The notes below the pieces were generated by a model. It did no database searches. It had not been told where the DNA came from and saw only the letters and a list, made by a program, of their open reading frames with translations. Below, piece after piece: positions 15,195 to 16,178 of a stretch of DNA of 16,178 nucleotides. This DNA comes from an uncultured Bacteroidales bacterium (GTDB lineage Bacteria > Bacteroidota > Bacteroidia > Bacteroidales > Paludibacteraceae), in the NCBI GenBank assembly GCA_903929065.1, contig CAIYTJ010000302.1, positions 1 to 16,178 of the forward strand. Reading direction: 5' to 3'. Both the position numbers and the translations under genes were made by a program. Numbering within the stretch: the stretch's first letter is position 1; each line of letters starts with the position of its first letter.

Positions 15195-15848
15195 TTAAAT
15201 ATAATACTCTGCTAAATCGACAACACCTGCACGCATGGCATATTTAGTTGCTTCATGTACATTATTGACTTCAATTTTACGAAAAATATTCTTCCGATGA
15301 GTCATTATGGTGTGAATGCTGACAAATCGCTTGGCCGCAATTTCCTTCGTGGTTTTACCTAATGCCATATCTTTTAGAATTTCCTGTTCCGTTGGAGTCA
15401 GAATTTGCTTTACATTCAGATTATGGGGCATTTTATCATTGCTTATAAGTAAATTACTCACATGATTACAAATATAACGTTTCCCTCTGATTGTCTCTTT
15501 CAACGCAGCAATGATTTCTTCTTGAGCACAATCCTTTAGCAGAACGCTGATTGACTGCGTATTGTATAAGACCATGCGAAGGAAATCATCACTCAATTCG
15601 TCAGAAAATAATATCCAGTTTGCTTTTTTGAACCTCTCTTGTAATATGATTAATTCATTTACACTTTCAAAATCGAATAAAGTATAATCAAGAATAACCA
15701 ATGACGCAGGAAATTGCAATAGCAATTTAACAAGTTCTTTCTTTTCTGTCACTTCATAAATATCGTTTACTTCAACAATGTTTTGAAGTAAATAATGCCA
15801 TCCAGCCTTTGAAATGTCCTGATTGTCAGCAATTATTATTTCTCTCAT
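15195..15848 (-). CDS. NarL/LuxR-type two-component response regulator
   Basis: A 217-residue cytoplasmic transcription factor. Residues about 1-120 form the receiver domain, with acidic residue D8 (IIADNQD), phospho-acceptor D54 (VILDYT), a switch Ser S82 (FSDE) and K105 (LLKD), so the phosphorylation site looks functional. Residues about 148-210 form the LuxR helix-turn-helix, starting LTPTEQEIL and including TTKEIAAKRFVSIHTIMTHRKNIFRKI. No histidine kinase is in the window, so its sensor is unknown. It is followed after 21 bp by mnmA, probably in one transcript, with its own -7 element upstream. The ATG fits a leader of about 40 nt. Targets cannot be inferred; neither neighbour on the other side of mnmA is clearly linked. 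Confidence 0.92.
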   Translation of the reverse strand: MREIIIADNQDISKAGWHYLLQNIVEVNDIYEVTEKKELVKLLLQFPASLVILDYTLFDFESVNELIILQERFKKANWILFSDELSDDFLRMVLYNTQSISVLLKDCAQEEIIAALKETIRGKRYICNHVSNLLISNDKMPHNLNVKQILTPTEQEILKDMALGKTTKEIAAKRFVSIHTIMTHRKNIFRKIEVNNVHEATKYAMRAGVVDLAEYYI

Positions 15849-15895
15849 TTTGGAAGATACTCTTTTGAAACTGTATTTATAATTGAATTCTGTTG

Positions 15896-15903
15896 CAAAA
15901 TTA
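15896..15903 (-). promoter_or_regulatory. Candidate -7 element for the response regulator-mnmA unit
   Basis: The minus strand reads TAATTTTG, an exact TAnnTTTG match, 48 bp upstream of the ATG at 15848. No clear -33 box lies at normal spacing. A start near 15889 would give a leader of about 40 nt. Confidence 0.45.
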
Positions 15904-15932
15904 CTGATTTAATATGCTATAATTGCATAAAC

Positions 15933-15964
15933 AAAAAAAAAGACGATTTTTGTCGTCTTTTTTT
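15933..15964 (-). terminator. Intrinsic terminator of the right-edge gene
   Basis: GACGA (15942-15946) pairs with TCGTC (15953-15957) around a 6-nt loop. Nine A flank it on the left and seven T on the right, so on the minus strand it is a stem followed by nine T. It begins 23 bp after the stop of the right-edge gene. The symmetric A/T arms would let it act on both strands. Confidence 0.85.
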
Positions 15965-15987
15965 GTAATCTTTTATTTTAATTCCAG

Positions 15988-16178
15988 TCAATATTCCCAG
16001 AGATCTTCTTCAAAATTTAAAAGTTCAGTTTCAATCCTGCGTTGTTCTTTTCTAATTCTATCAGGGTTTGTTTCTGTTTGCAACAATGTTTTATTAGACA
16101 TATTACTATCACCTAATAAGTACGATGGATATAGCTTCTGAGCAAAATATTCGTCAAAAGTGAGACGTTGAGTTTCAT
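15988..16178 (-). CDS. Hypothetical protein (C-terminal 62 residues, continues beyond the window)
   Basis: An open frame enters from the right edge and ends with TGA at 15990-15988. The visible 62 residues are hydrophilic, running from ETQRLTFDEYFAQKLYPSYL to LLNFEEDLWEY. They include a basic stretch (RIRKEQRR) and then an acidic tail, which looks like a soluble protein with a helical C-terminus. I do not recognise the family. Two points favour a real gene: the frame is open to the edge, and a strong terminator lies just beyond its stop. An internal Met (residue 26 of the visible part) could instead start a 37-residue protein, which seems less likely. Confidence 0.55.
   Translation of the reverse strand, partial: ETQRLTFDEYFAQKLYPSYLLGDSNMSNKTLLQTETNPDRIRKEQRRIETELLNFEEDLWEY

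Noticed and set aside
15923..16141. 72-codon plus-strand frame at the right edge
   Set aside because: It starts within the terminator region, is Ser/Phe-rich low-complexity, and lies antisense to a more protein-like frame that has a matching terminator.
1..16178. tRNA, rRNA, insertion sequences, attachment sites, defence genes
   Set aside because: I read the gaps on both strands and saw no cloverleaf, transposase, terminal inverted repeats or recognisable defence domain.

Overview
The window looks like a chromosomal segment from a member of the Bacteroidota, probably Bacteroidales-like. It is AT-rich, and its promoters fit the Bacteroidota pattern (TTG/TTTG, 19-20 nt, TAnnTTTG). It carries a type IX secretion (T9SS) substrate with a gliding-motility-type C-terminal domain, next to a PorP/SprF-family gene. 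I cannot name a genus from sequence alone.

Layout. Almost everything reads on the minus strand. At the left edge is the N-terminus of a probable queuosine-precursor transporter with its own promoter (1-145). A strong hairpin terminator (180-212) separates it from a 938-residue two-lobed M16 zinc peptidase (245-3061). A 382-bp divergent intergenic region holds promoters in both directions and a possible 19-codon upstream ORF. The only plus-strand gene is a free methionine-(R)-sulfoxide reductase (3444-3929). It converges on a two-gene minus-strand unit that fills more than half of the window: a 2951-residue repetitive cell-surface or secreted protein (4946-13801), then 7 bp later a PorP/SprF-family outer-membrane protein (4033-4938). 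Further right, an apparently orphan NarL/LuxR-type response regulator (15195-15848) lies 21 bp upstream of mnmA, the tRNA 2-thiouridylase (14112-15173), with a terminator behind mnmA. At the right edge is the C-terminal end of an unidentified minus-strand gene with a strong terminator.

How the genes fit together. The giant protein has a signal peptide, PKD-like modules, long arrays of three repeat families and a type B T9SS sorting domain. Its SprF-like partner is translated from just downstream. By family knowledge this is a giant adhesin plus its dedicated secretion or anchoring partner. The most distinctive feature is internal: seven Ig-like modules form a higher-order alpha-beta-gamma repeat with a 291-292-residue period, bracketed by two copies of another module. 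The remaining genes are housekeeping (tRNA modification, oxidative repair, proteolysis) with no evident link to the adhesin. I did not find a clearly undescribed defence or mobile system here. The giant gene and its repeat hierarchy are the part most worth a closer look.
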